Shown in pieces: positions 50,217 through 61,466 of a stretch of 64,000 bases of DNA. This DNA is from Cladopsammia gracilis. Lineage: Eukaryota; Cnidaria; Anthozoa; Scleractinia; Dendrophylliidae. The notes beneath the pieces are model-generated. The model was not told the DNA's origin. It searched no databases and saw nothing but the letters and a program-made list of their open reading frames with translations. The stretch is taken from contig JAJGOT010000452.1 in the NCBI GenBank assembly GCA_022457155.1, positions 362,501-426,500 on the forward strand, given 5' to 3'. The first letter of the stretch is position 1; each line of letters starts with the position of its first letter. The translations under genes and the position numbers were made by a program.

Positions 50217-50420
50217 ACCATTTGTCAGAACTGGCAGGCTGGCCAGAACGGTCAGTTCGTCATCAGAATGCACTTTTTGAAGACCTGTTCCTACAAGTCC
50301 ATCAAAAGGGTGCATACATGCCATTTACGAATTTGCCAGTCTGGATGGACAGTTCAAAATGACATACTACAAACGAATTGAACACCCGGCTGGCTGTTCA
50401 GTCCTGACAAACGATGACCA
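50217..50420. mobile_element. MITE of the ATTTGTCAGAACTGGC family
   Basis: ATTTGTCAGAACTGGCAGGC at the left and GTCCTGACAAA at the right; related to 21787-21980. Confidence 0.65.
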
Positions 50421-50970
50421 CTCATAGCAAACAATGCGGCTTTTTAGCTTTTTAGCTTTTTAGCTTTTTTTTTTTAGCTATTTAAGTTCAAATATAGATG
50501 TCGTTTCTTAGCGGATTTTGTTATGTCTCTTCTACGTCCTTTTTAAAACAAAAAGCCATTCAATATATATTCTGTATAATTTACCTTTTGATTACGACGT
50601 TTTAATCAAATCAGGACCGAGATAAAACAATTAATGACAATTTTTGGATCTCCCGACATATTTCTGCCGTTAAAACTTCAATTTCGTGTCTCGAATAACA
50701 TACACTGAACTAAAGAATGGAGTGTACATTAAAAACGTTTTTTTTTTTGGCGCAAACTAATAACTAATAACATCTAGACCCTGCTCTTTTATTAAATTTA
50801 CGTTTAAACCATTTTATGAATTGTATTTCGTACATTTACTTCCTTTATTTTTAGCCAAACATTGCGACTATAAATTTTGTTATATTTTCTGCACAGCTAA
50901 CTGAATTCTAAAACCAACAAACAAAAATGGGATTCGCATGGTATTTGCTTATAGAAAACATCGCGTCTTT

Positions 50971-51210
50971 CAGCCTGGTTTGCGTTAGTGACATAAGTAT
51001 ACGCATAAGCCGCAGATTAAGCCACATAAGCATAAGCGTGAGCACAAGGTTTTGCTTCAAGTATAAAATAAAAAGCGGACATTGCACATCCTCGTGCTTA
51101 TGATTGCGCTTATGCTTATGCCGTGCTAATTTTCACGTGGGCATTAACCGTTGTTATGCTTCCGCTTGTGCCTGTCATTATGCTTACATCGCGACTAAGT
51201 GAACTAGGCT
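50971..51210. mobile_element. CATAAGCATAAGC MITE, second copy
   Basis: CAGCCTGGTTTGCGTTAGTG and CTAAGTGAACTAGGCTTAA ends with CATAAGC-rich arms on opposing strands; relative of 47761-47904. Confidence 0.65.
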
Positions 51211-51394
51211 TAAAGTGTTTTTTTTTTTCAAAAAGAAACGCGTACAGGAACGTGAAGATAGAAGAAGCATGCAAGTTATTCCAGTCCAGAATATATTAAA
51301 AACTATTATAACGACAAAACCACAGCGACAAACCAATGAAGAGATGAAGAGTGCCGGATCCATCGTAGACCCGGATCAGCAAAAATTTTGAATA

Positions 51395-51573
51395 GTAAAG
51401 GTATAAACGGCAAACTGATCCTTACGGCAAGGAGAAGAGATAGAGACAGAAGTAAAATAAAAATGCAAACCGAAATATCGGGTAAACATATTCAACTGTT
51501 TGCTTTTTTATTTCGTTTCTGTCTCTATCTCTTCTTCTTGCCGTAAGGATCAGTTTGCCGTTTTTACCTTTAC
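51395..51573. mobile_element. MITE-like hairpin
   Basis: GTAAAGGTATAAACGGCAAA pairs with TTTGCCGTTTTTACCTTTAC; arms of about 70 bp, including AGAGATAGAGACAGAA, with a short loop. Confidence 0.85.
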
Positions 51574-51808
51574 ATGTCAGAAAATATTACACCATCAGAA
51601 TGTCAGAAGTGTGAAAAAGTGTTAAAAGTCGACACGTAGCAAGTACTATTTACATAATTTATGGCATACAATTATGGAATCGAGACTCGGTGAAAGCTAT
51701 CGGTTTGCGTTTTTTTAAATTATTGTGGTAAATCATGGAAAACATTCAAACGTCTTAAATGCTTTCAGCTAGGGCCCAGACTAGGGATTCCGGGTTCTAA
51801 ACCTGTGA

Positions 51809-51900
51809 CTAGCAAGTTAAGGCAGCATCATTAAAATGTCTTGCCTGGCGCCGACACGCTACACACCTATTTTTCCTTCTGATTAAAATCACTAAGGTAT
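51809..51900 (-). CDS. Peptide gene exon 2: mature peptide and stop
   Basis: 92 nt in phase 1: DTLVILIRRKNRCVACRRQA, then RHFNDAALTC and TAG. Confidence 0.42.
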
Positions 51901-52349
51901 CTGAAAAATACAAGAAATTGCTGCTAAATTTAGATTGGTGAATATGATTTACGACTTGTTTTGCTATTGACAATAAATAAAATAGCTTCAAATCGATAGC
52001 TGTAAAATCAAACTTGAAGTTATATAACGATAGATATAGCAAATGTGACCGAAAGAGATCAAAATGGCGTTAAGGAAAAGAAGAAGGATAAAAACCCTTT
52101 ACAATCGATTATTTTGAATTATCCACTCATTCATTCCAGCTAGCAATGGTCTTATTATAGCATCTCGATGAACAAGAATAACAGTTGCCTATCCTTTTTT
52201 GCGATCCACGAAAGCAAGATGTCTTACGGAAGATTGTGTTTGTCCCTTTTTTGTCTTTCAGAGCTCTTATAAAGTGACTTACCCGCAGCAATTAAACTTG
52301 TGCGCACGACGAAAGTCAGTGCAATAAGAGCAAACCAAAATAAAATCAT
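51809..52349 (-). CDS. Candidate secreted 52-residue cysteine-containing peptide (2 exons)
   Basis: Exon 1 (52349-52283) encodes MILFWFALIALTFVVRTSLI, a strong signal peptide, and ends in phase 1 at GTAAGT. Exon 2 (51900-51809) follows a TTTTTCAG acceptor in the matching phase and ends at TAG. The predicted mature part is about 30 residues, basic (RRKNR, CRR, RQAR), with three cysteines in a C-x2-C...C pattern. A minus-strand TATA box lies at 52428-52435. The design (signal exon in phase 1, short mature exon) resembles the other secreted genes here and those of peptide hormones or defence peptides; the function is unknown. An odd cysteine count could mean a missing exon or a dimer. I saw no clear poly(A) signal. 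Confidence 0.45.
52283..52349 (-). CDS. Peptide gene exon 1: signal peptide
   Basis: 67 nt, 22 codons plus one base, GTAAGT donor. Too short for ORF length filters. Confidence 0.5.
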
Positions 52350-52427
52350 ATTTGATTGTACTTGAAATGAATTGGGTAACTACTTGGGATTGTTTAGATA
52401 CTCATTTAATGTAGATGCGATGTTATA

Positions 52428-52435
52428 AATTTATA
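52428..52435 (-). promoter_or_regulatory. TATA box of the candidate peptide gene
   Basis: TATAAATT on the minus strand, about 80 bp upstream of the start codon at 52349. Confidence 0.45.
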
Positions 52436-52704
52436 GAAAATAGCATATACATACTCAAAGGAAGTCGTTCTCGCCTAATATTTAATTTACACCAAGACAT
52501 GTTTGTCTCCTTAGAAACGAAGTATGTTATAGCTATTAACGATATGGCCTATGCTGATAACATCCGTCTATAATGTTGCTAATGAAGTCAACAACCTTTG
52601 TTGTGTGAAATGTCACGTACCCAAGGTGTCAAAAACAGACGCTGCTATCGAAAGAAATGTTTTCTCGAGCCGCTTGAGTTACATAATTGTAGTTTTTCTC
52701 ACAG

Positions 52705-52820
52705 ATGTAAATACAAAGTACTTAGTTAAAGCCAGTAACAGCACAGAATTGGAAGCAAACAACAACAACGAAAATAATTCTTTATCGCGTAGCAACCAAT
52801 TGATAAAGCGACATCATTAA
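52705..52820 (+). CDS. Candidate last exon of an unrecognised + strand gene
   Basis: TTTTTCTCACAG then 116 nt in phase 1, ending LIKRHH and TAA, with an Asn-rich stretch (EANNNNENNSL). AATAAA at 52963-52968 is followed by TG-rich sequence. No matching upstream signal exon was found, so this is weak. Confidence 0.28.
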
Positions 52821-53243
52821 TATCAGTGAATGCCAAACACTATGCTATTGTAAAATAACATATTTTTGCTAAGCTTTGCCAAGAATGCTTCTTCTCAAAG
52901 TGAGAAAAGTAAAAAACGAAATGTTTGGAACACAGTTATTGTATTAAAGATTGGTATTTTAAAATAAAAGAGCGCTGTCTTTGCACTGGTGATCATATCC
53001 GCTGTTGTTTTGACTTATTTGTCTTAAGAATGGAGCTTTCGAGTGATTCTAAAATTAACAAAAAATAGCCGCAATAATATTGTAGATTGGGATGTTCAGC
53101 AGTTAGATAACAATATAGTGGGGCCAAGTTTTATTGCGCTATTTAACATAAGCACTTTGAACCTAAAAAAATTAACTAGATAAAGAGAGGCTTCAGTTTG
53201 CGACAGACTCTGACGAAGTAACATCTGTTCACCCAGTTATAAG

Positions 53244-53319
53244 ATGGCATCGAGAGTTTTACTGCTCCTCTGCCTTTTCGCTGTATTGCAACCGTTCTGT
53301 GGTCTCCCGATACCAAATG
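53244..53319 (+). CDS. Asp-rich protein exon 1: signal peptide
   Basis: ATG at 53244, 25 codons plus one base, donor GTAAGG. Strong hydrophobic core LLLLCLFAVL; cleavage probably near FCG-LPIPN. Confidence 0.85.
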
Positions 53320-56300
53320 GTAAGGAATTTTACTTTGCATTTAATCTCTCTTCTTTTTTTCTGGCTTTTGAATGTTTGGAGCTTTTAAAAACTAAAACGT
53401 TTTTTTACAAAAATAATTTCAGTAATGCGTTACGATTGCTACGGCAATTAAGTCTTCTTACTATATAATGGCTATTATAACTCTTCCAGAAAGGATCAGT
53501 CTTTTTTCTTCTATCCTTTTTATTTTGCCCTTTACAAAAGTAGACAAAGTATTGTCTCGTCCTATTACATTTTAACATGCAAAATGTTTTGGTAATGAGG
53601 CATTGTCAATTTAATTTCAAGACAGACCATTGGCTGAATCGTTTCAATAAAGAGACCTTTTCCAATTTAATTCCAATAAGGCCTATTATTTTAATCGCTT
53701 TTCCCTCCCTTGAGCAATAAATTACGATATAGCACCACGATATTGTTGCAAAACAAACACGTTTTGCTTAATGCGCGCCATTTTTCCTGGTCTGTTTCTT
53801 ATTAAGCCGAAATGAAATAAAAATGACATTGTTACAATCGAAACATTTTTAACACGTTTCCTAGAAAATGCCATCCTAGAGGGTGTACAGGTGGTTGGGA
53901 CAGACGACATTGATGTTCACGGCAATGAAGTGAGCGAGGCTAAAGTTGAGAGCATAATCAGTGACGCGGCCGATGCTGCAGACGAAGAGGAAGATGGTAA
54001 GAGAAGTTGGTGTGTTTTACTTTATTTAGAGGAGTTGGGACACACTGATAAAGGCGATTATGTCCCATAAAAGCTACTCATAAATTCCGATTGGAACTTT
54101 GGATGATGATTTGAAAAGGTAAAACAATATACAAGGAATTCGAAGAGTTGGAAATTGTGAACAGGACAATATTTCAAAGCATAGCTAGCATGTTAAGAAT
54201 CGCCGAGAACAGCATGGCAAATTCCGTTTAATTATCCAATTTATTTACAGAGATCATTTTGAATCATTCAATGGGTCGCAACTCTTGCGTGTATGAATAA
54301 TATCCACAGGTATAATCGTTAAAAGATTATTCAAGTCTTACTATTCAATTATAAGAATACCCTATCCTCATCATTATGTGTTTGTTAACACACGAAGGTA
54401 CAGCGACTAATAACTAAGTACACAAAATTAATGCATAGGAACGTTTACTACTGTAAAGTTAAGGTCGCTGCATCGGTAATTCACGTTATTCACGCCGTGT
54501 TGCACGAACTCCTTGACTAAAATCAAAACCCATGAGATTGAAACGGTGTTTTTTTTCTAGCATTGTGAAAATATCTCGTGGGATTAGATTACAGGTGTGA
54601 CAAGTACACTCGCGTTTCACTCGGATGACTTTCGAAAGCCTCAAAATAGACAAATTGGTGTCAAAGAATTCAGCTTGGATGTAGAAACTCATGAGCCGAT
54701 ACTGCGTTCAGGGAGATAAACTAGGTGTATTGCAGTGTGGCATGATATAACAAAAGTTAAACTCTTTTAATTCTCGTACTAAGAAAAGAAACTTAAATGG
54801 CAAACTTCGCTTTTTTACATAGTATATATATATATATATATATATATAGGTTTTCATTGATCAGGTGCTTGTAAAATCAAGAGGCGTTGTCTTTTTCTCG
54901 AGGATAAAACTTGGACACAAAATCACGCTTTGCTAATATTTCATTTTATCATATAACCTTCAGTGAAATACAAGGATTTTTCCCACGGCAGAAAAATCAT
55001 ATTTCGACACATGCGAAGATAGATATTATTGCTATCTTCACTGTGAAGAGTGAAAATATCAATATTTCGACGTTAGTTACCATGGTTACCCTAATACATG
55101 TCAAACGAATTAAAAAAGTATTGGACTACAATCGAAACATCCTTGGATCTTTCTCAAAAATTTTCGGACATCTTCGGAAAATTTCGGAATATGATTAGAA
55201 ACGTTCGCATAACCTTCGCGCAGTATTCGGATTATTTTAAAAATCTTAGGAAATCTTCGGAAATTATTCAGTGTGAGTAAGTGTTGTTTATATAATAAAC
55301 AAAATCATATTTGGCTGCTTGGAGATATTAATTTTTTCTTTCCTTGTTGAACTTGACATCGCTCACTCGAGAGTTACTCTAAGCGAAATTTCGTATCTCC
55401 GCGCACTCATGCATTATCTTCAGTATGAGGTAATCTTGGTGTAATTCAATCATTATTTATAGTTTTAGTGGAATCGGCTTCCAAGACAGCCTTCTAGCCC
55501 TCGGACGTACACGCAACTTAACAAATAAATGTTAAATCACGCTATCGTATTAAAGAAATTAAAGAAGCAGTCAGATTTACCACAACGTCTCAATCTGGTT
55601 CGTTTACGCGTTCCTTCTATCCAACTTTTCTGCACTCATACAGACCAGAGGGAAAGGCACGAACGGGACTCAGGTCCCATGCGAGAGTGCCATCCCTTCC
55701 AATCCCACAACCCGCAAGGTTGACCACACCACCGGGGTCTACGGCCCCTACTCTTTTCGAAACAATTAAGCTGAAATTAGCAGAAATGATTTAGGATAAT
55801 TGAATTGAACAACTGTCTGGACCCACCTAAGTTCGACAAAACTTCAGGAGGGGATAGAAAAAATTAAAAAAATACATATACATAAATATCTCAAAATTAA
55901 CTTTCCTTACTGAGGCCTTTTTCTTTAAGACTGCGTCGAAGGTAGCGTATTTTAAGAAATGTGCTCAAAACGATAAACATGTCTGTACTACACTATATCG
56001 CCAAAGGTTTTAGATTATAGCTAACAAAGCTGACTGGCACTTTCGGCGGAAACAAACAACACGAAGGTCTTATCAAATAACTGCTATGTAGGGGCAAAAA
56101 GTGAGATATATTATTTTTTAAAACCTATCGTGGTATGTCTGGCGCATTGAAAAAGTCGCTCATAAGCACCTGATTAATAATAATGAAAATAACTTCTTAC
56201 TATAACATGTGAATTGTAATGAAAACACTTTTTTTCTGTCTTCCATTAGGAAATGAAGATGGCGGTAACGACGAAAATCAAGAAAATGATGAAGACAACG

Positions 56301-59300
56301 ATGATGGTGTGAATAATGCCGATGACAATGGTGACGACAGTGAAGATGACAATGGCGATGACAGTGGTGATAACAATGGCGATGACAGAGGTGATGACAA
56401 TGGTGATGACAGTGGTGATGACAATGGTGATGACAGTGGTGATGACAGTGGCGATAACAATGGCGATGACAGTGGTGATGATAATGGTGATGACAATGGT
56501 GATGACAGCGCCGATGACAGTGGTGATGACAGTGGTGATGACAATGGTGATGACAGTGGTGATGACAATGGTGACGACAGTGGTGATGACAGTGGTGATG
56601 ACAATGGTGATGACAGTGGTGATGACAGTGGCGATAATAATGGCGATGACAGCGGTGATGACAGTGGTGATGACAATGGTGATGACAGTGGTGATAATAA
56701 TGGCGATGACAATGGTGACGACAGTGGTGACGACAGCGGTGATGACAGTGGTGATAACGATGGTAATGACAATGGTGATGACAGTGGTGATGACAATGGT
56801 GATGACAGTGGTGATAATAATGGCGACGACAGTGGTGATGAAAATGATGATGACAATGGTGATGGCAATGGTGACGACAGCGGTGATGACAGTGGTGATA
56901 ACGATGGTAATGACAATGGTGATGACAGTGGCGATGACAATGGTGATGACAGTGGTGATGACAATGGTGACGACAGCGGTGATGACCGTGGTGATAATAA
57001 TGGCGATGACAGTGGTGATGACAGTGGTGTTGACAATGGTGATGACAGCGGTGATAATAATGGCGATGACAGTGGTGATGACAATGGCGATGACAATGGT
57101 GACGACAGCGGTGATGACAGTGGTGATAATAATGGTGATGACAGTGGTGATAACGATGGTAATGACAATGGTGATGACAGTGGCGATGACAATGATGATG
57201 AAAATGATGATGACAATGGTGATGACAAAGGTGACGACAGTGGTGATGACAGTGGTGATAATAATGGTGATGACAGTGGTGATGACAATGGCGACGACAG
57301 TGGTGATGAAAATGATGATGACAATGGTGATGGCAATGGTGACGACAGCGGTGATGACAGCGGTGATGACAGTGGTGATAACGATGGTAATGACAGTGGT
57401 GATGACAGTGGTGATGACAGTGGTAATGACAGTGGTGATGACAATGGTGATGACAGTGGTGATAATAATGGTGATGACAGTGGTGATGACAATGGTGATG
57501 ACAGTGGTGATAATAATGGCGACGACAGTGGTGATGAAAATGATGATGACAATGGTGATGGCAATGGTGACGACAGCAGTGATGACAGCGGTGATAATAA
57601 TGGTGATGACAGTGGTGATGACAGTGGTAATGACAATGGTGATGACAGTGGTGATAATAATGGCGACGACAGTGGTGATGAAAATGATGATGACAATGGC
57701 GATGACAATGGTCACGACAGCGGTGATGACAGCGGTGATAATAATGGTGATGACAGGGGTGATAACGATGGTAATGACAATGGTGATGACAGTGGCGATG
57801 ACAATGGTGATGGCAGTGGTGATGACAATGGTGACGACAGCGGTGATGACAGTGGTGATAATAATGGCGATGACAGTGGTGATGACAGTGGTGATGACAA
57901 TGGTGACGACAGCGGTGATGACAGTGGTGATAATAATGGCGATGACAGCGGTGATGACAGTGGTGATAATAATGGCGACGACAGTGGTGATGAAAATGAT
58001 GATGACAATGGTGATGACAATGGTGACGACAGCGGTGATGACAGTGGTGATAATAATGGTAATGACAATGGTGATGACAGTGGTGATGACAATGGTGATG
58101 AAAATGATGATGACAATGGTGATGACAATGGTGACGACAGCAGTGATGACAGTGGTGATGACAATGGTGATAACAGTGGTGATGACAGTGGTGATGACAA
58201 TGGTGATGACAGTGGTGATAATAATGGCGACGACAGTGGTGATGAAAATGATGATGACAATGGTGATGACAATGGTGACGACAGCGGTGATGACAATGGT
58301 GATGACAGTGGTGATGACAATGGTGATGATAGTGGTGATGACAATGGCGACGACAGTGGTGATGACAATGGTGATGACAGTGGTGATGACAACGGTGATG
58401 ACAGTGGTGATGACAACGGTGATGACAGTGGTGATGACAATGGTGAAGACGGTGGTGATGACAGTGGTGATGACAATGGTGATGACAGTGGTGATGACAA
58501 TGGTGATGACAATGGTGGTTACCGTAGTGATGACAGTGGTGATGACAATGGTGATGACAGTGGAGATGAAAGTGGTGATAACAATGGTGATGACAGTGGT
58601 GATGACAATGGTGATGACAGTGGTGATGACAATGGTGATGGCAGTGGTGATGACAATGGTGATGACAATGGCGATGACAGCGGTGATGACGGTGGTAATG
58701 ACAATGGTGACGACAGCGGTGATGACAGTGGTGATAATAATGGCGATGACAGTGGTGATGACAATGGTGATGACAATGGTGATGACAATGGTGATGACAG
58801 TGGTGACGACAGTGGTGATGACAGTGGTGATGGCAATGGTGATGACAGTGGTGATGACAGTGGTGATGACAGTGGTGATGACAGTGGCGATGACAGCGGT
58901 GATGACAATGGTGATGACAGTGGTGATGACAATGGTGATGACAATGGTGATGACAATGGTGGTGACCGTAGTGATGACAGTGGTGATGACAATGGTGATG
59001 ACAGTGGAGATGAAAGTGGTGATAACAATGGTGATGACAGTGGTGATGACAATGGTGATGACAGTGGTGATGACAGTGGTGATGACAGTGGTGATGACAA
59101 TGGTGATGACAATGGTGATGACAGTGGTGACGACAGTGGTGATGACAGTGGTGATGGCAATGGTGATGACAGTGGTGATGACAGTGGTGATGACAGTGGT
59201 GATGACAGTGGTGATGACAGTGGCGATGACAGCGGTGATGACAATGGTGACGACAGCAGTGATGACAGCGGTGATGACGGTGGTAATGACAATGGTGACG

Positions 59301-60544
59301 ACAGCGGTGATGACAGTGGTGATAATAATGGCGATGACAGTGGTGATGACAATGGTGATGACAATGGTGATGACAGTGGTGACGACAGCGGTGATGACAG
59401 CGGTGATACTAATGGCGATGACAGTGGTGATGACAATGATGATGACAGTGGTGATGACAGTGGTGATGACAGTGGCGATGACAGTGGTGATGACAATGGG
59501 GATGACAATGGTGATGACAGTGGTGATGACAGTGGCGATGACAGTGGTGATGACAATGGGGATGACAATGGCGATGATAGCGGTGATGACAGCGGTGATA
59601 TTAATGGCGATGACAGTGGTGATGACAATGATGATGACAGTGGTGATGACAGTGGTGATGACAGTGGCAATGACAATGTTGACGACAGTGGTGATGACAG
59701 TGGTGATGACAATGGTGATGACAGTGGTGATGACAGTGGGGATGACAATGGGGATGACAATGGCGATGATAGCGGTGATGACAGCGGTGATACTAATGGC
59801 GATGACAGTGGTGATGACAATGATGATGACAGTGGTGATGACAGTGGTGATGACAGTGGTGATGACAGCGGTGATGACAACGATGATGATAGCGGTGATG
59901 ACAGTGGTGATGATAATGGTGATGACAGTGGTGACGACAACGGTGATGACAATGGTGATGACAGCGGTGATGAAAATGGTGATGACAGCGGTGATGAAAA
60001 TAGTGATGACAGTGGTGATGACAGCGGTGATGACAATGGTAATGACAGCGGTGACGACAGTGTTGATGACAGCAGTGATGACAGTGGTGACGATAGTGGC
60101 GATGACGGTAATGATAACAGTGGTGACGACAGTGGCGATGACAATGGTGATGACAGCGGCGAGGACAACGGTGATAGTAGTAGTGATGACAATGGCGATG
60201 ACAGTGGCGCTGATAGCGGTGATAACAATGGTGATGATAGCGGTGAAGACAATGAAGATTCTAATGATAGAGGGAATGACAGTGATGATGACAATTCTTA
60301 TGAAAACAGAGACGGGGCTGAAATCGGAGATCATAGCATTGAAGACATCAAAGACATGATAAGAGATTTTATGAAAAATAAGGACAGAGGAGAAATGGAT
60401 GCTGACGATGAAATCAGAAACTTGCCTATAAGTCAGCAGAAATTGCGGCAGCTTATGCTGCGTTCTGGAGTCTCACGATCTGGCTTAGATATTTTATATA
60501 GAGTTTTGAGTATAGTTTTATGCCTTATATACCTTTTGGTATAA
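53244..60544 (+). CDS. Giant secreted Asp-rich repeat protein (3 exons, 1500 residues)
   Basis: Exons 53244-53319, 53865-53996 and 56250-60544 join in phase 1 and encode exactly 1500 residues. Order: signal peptide (MASRVLLLLCLFAVLQPFCG); an acidic unique N-terminus (VQVVGTDDIDVHGNE...DEEED); about 1300 residues of tetrapeptides (S/N)GDD with rare variants (ENDD, GGYRS, GGDRS, GDTNG); an acidic helical tail (IEDIKDMIRDFM); and a hydrophobic C-terminus (LDILYRVLSIVLCLIYLLV). About half of the repeat is Asp, a quarter Gly and the rest Ser/Asn, so it is extremely acidic with virtually no bulky side chains. Every Ser sits in an S-G-D-D context, the acidic pattern used by CK2-type secretory kinases. 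The hydrophobic end would suit a GPI signal or membrane anchor. By analogy with acidic matrix proteins of corals and the Asp/Ser repeat of vertebrate dentin phosphoprotein, a calcium-binding or biomineral-matrix role is plausible, but it is inference. Confidence 0.87.
53865..53996 (+). CDS. Asp-rich protein exon 2: acidic unique region
   Basis: Acceptor TTTCCTAG, donor GTAAGA, 132 nt, phase 1 to 1. It encodes NAILEGVQVVGTDDIDVHGN and an acidic end DAADEEED. This is the only part, with the C-terminus, that could be used for homology searches. Confidence 0.8.
54826..54848. repeat. (TA)n microsatellite
   Basis: About eleven TA units in intron 2 of the Asp-rich protein gene. The rest of this 2.2-kb intron shows no other recognised element. 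Confidence 0.85.
56250..60544 (+). CDS. Asp-rich protein exon 3: repeat array, tail and stop
   Basis: Acceptor TTCCATTAG, phase 1, 4295 nt without a stop. The reading frame is kept through the whole array, all length changes being multiples of 12 bp or 3 bp. The stop is at 60542-60544; no clear AATAAA follows within 500 bp. Confidence 0.87.
56330..60250 (+). repeat. 12-bp coding minisatellite (GATGACAGTGGT / GATGACAATGGT)
   Basis: About 320 units. Variation is mainly AGT/AAT in the third codon and synonymous GGT/GGC or GAT/GAC changes. Higher-order copies are visible: GGTGGT(T/G)ACCGTAGTGAT at 58514 and 58958 (444 bp apart), GATA(C/T)TAATGGCGATGAC near 59404, 59597 and 59788, and a GATGAAAATGATGATGAC block recurring about eight times between 56838 and 58250. 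Confidence 0.92.
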
Positions 60545-61260
60545 ACACTAAAGAAAATATCAAAAATGCTGTTACTGGATAAGGAATGTTCAGAAAAATT
60601 GCTAGCAACAGTATTTACTTGATATTGGACATGTTATCCGAAGAAAGATAACGTTATACTCTGTTTTTATTGAAGAGCTTCTTCAAGGAAAGTGAAAATA
60701 TTTTTAGATTTGCCAAAAATTTGTAGGGAAAGATTGCGCAGGGAGACTTAAATAGAATTGCAACAACAGAGTATAGACCTTACCATGAACATTCAGTATC
60801 ATGACAAAGAGACAGTGTACCGTTCTATTATTAAGAGCATCTTGACGAAAAGACAAATGTCGTTTTAGATTTGCGTCTCTATCGATTTCCATGTAATCTG
60901 TTAATGAAGAGACATTCCAGGTTTATTTAAAAAACAAGACAACAATCGTTTTAGGTTGGCAAAGTTTGCAAATAACTGTATAGATTTATTAAATTTCGTT
61001 TTTCAATTTATGTTTTATTTCTTTCACTTTAAACTCATCAGAGAACTGTATTATAAATACTATTATTATTAATTAATTTATTTGTTTATTTGGTGCGAGG
61101 CGGGGCTGGGGTATAGAGCATGTTTGGTAATCTGGGTATTAACAACTGATTCAATTCAGTTCGATTTTCTGCAGCAATCTGCTTCAGGAAAACATGGTTT
61201 TTATTTTTTTGAATATCATTGGATAATGCAGGGTAAGTTTTGTTTTAGCCACCTTTGAAG
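60545..61260. other. Downstream flank of the Asp-rich gene, no gene seen
   Basis: Contains two short AAGAGCNTCTT-like motifs near 60671 and 60834 and no recognised element. Confidence 0.35.
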
Positions 61261-61268
61261 GTCAGTTT

Positions 61269-61466
61269 TTAATTGAGTATCGAAAGTAATTGTGTTATTG
61301 CATTGGTTTTGGTTTCTTTCGACAGTTCGTGATTGGCTAAAATATCTCGCACCGACTTTATCAACAAATCAGTGGTAAACTCAAAACCAATTGAGAGTTG
61401 TTCGCTCACTTTTTTCCGTGCTTGGCGTTGACTACATATATATGCTTCGAACTCTGATTGGTTCAT
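61269..61466 (-). CDS. Short ORF, unrecognised, probably repeat-derived
   Basis: 65 codons: MNQSEFEAYICSQRQARKKV, then FEFTTDLLIKSVRDILANHE and LSKETKTNAITQLL. The composition looks coding. It has the feel of a fragment carried by an anthozoan repeat (recollection, not checked). No splice context is evident. Confidence 0.25.
   Translation of the reverse strand: MNQSEFEAYICSQRQARKKVSEQLSIGFEFTTDLLIKSVRDILANHELSKETKTNAITQLLSILN

Noticed and set aside
55650..55745. GC-richer block (CACACCACCGGGGTCTACG region) as a gene fragment
   Set aside because: Looks like a dispersed repeat remnant; the ORF across it has no recognisable domain.
56246..60334. Very long minus-strand ORFs (TTVITIVI and SSPLSSPL repeats) and the MTMVM plus frame as genes
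   Set aside because: They are frame shadows of the 12-bp array. Only the Asp frame joins a signal peptide exon in phase and continues into non-repetitive sequence with a sensible C-terminus.
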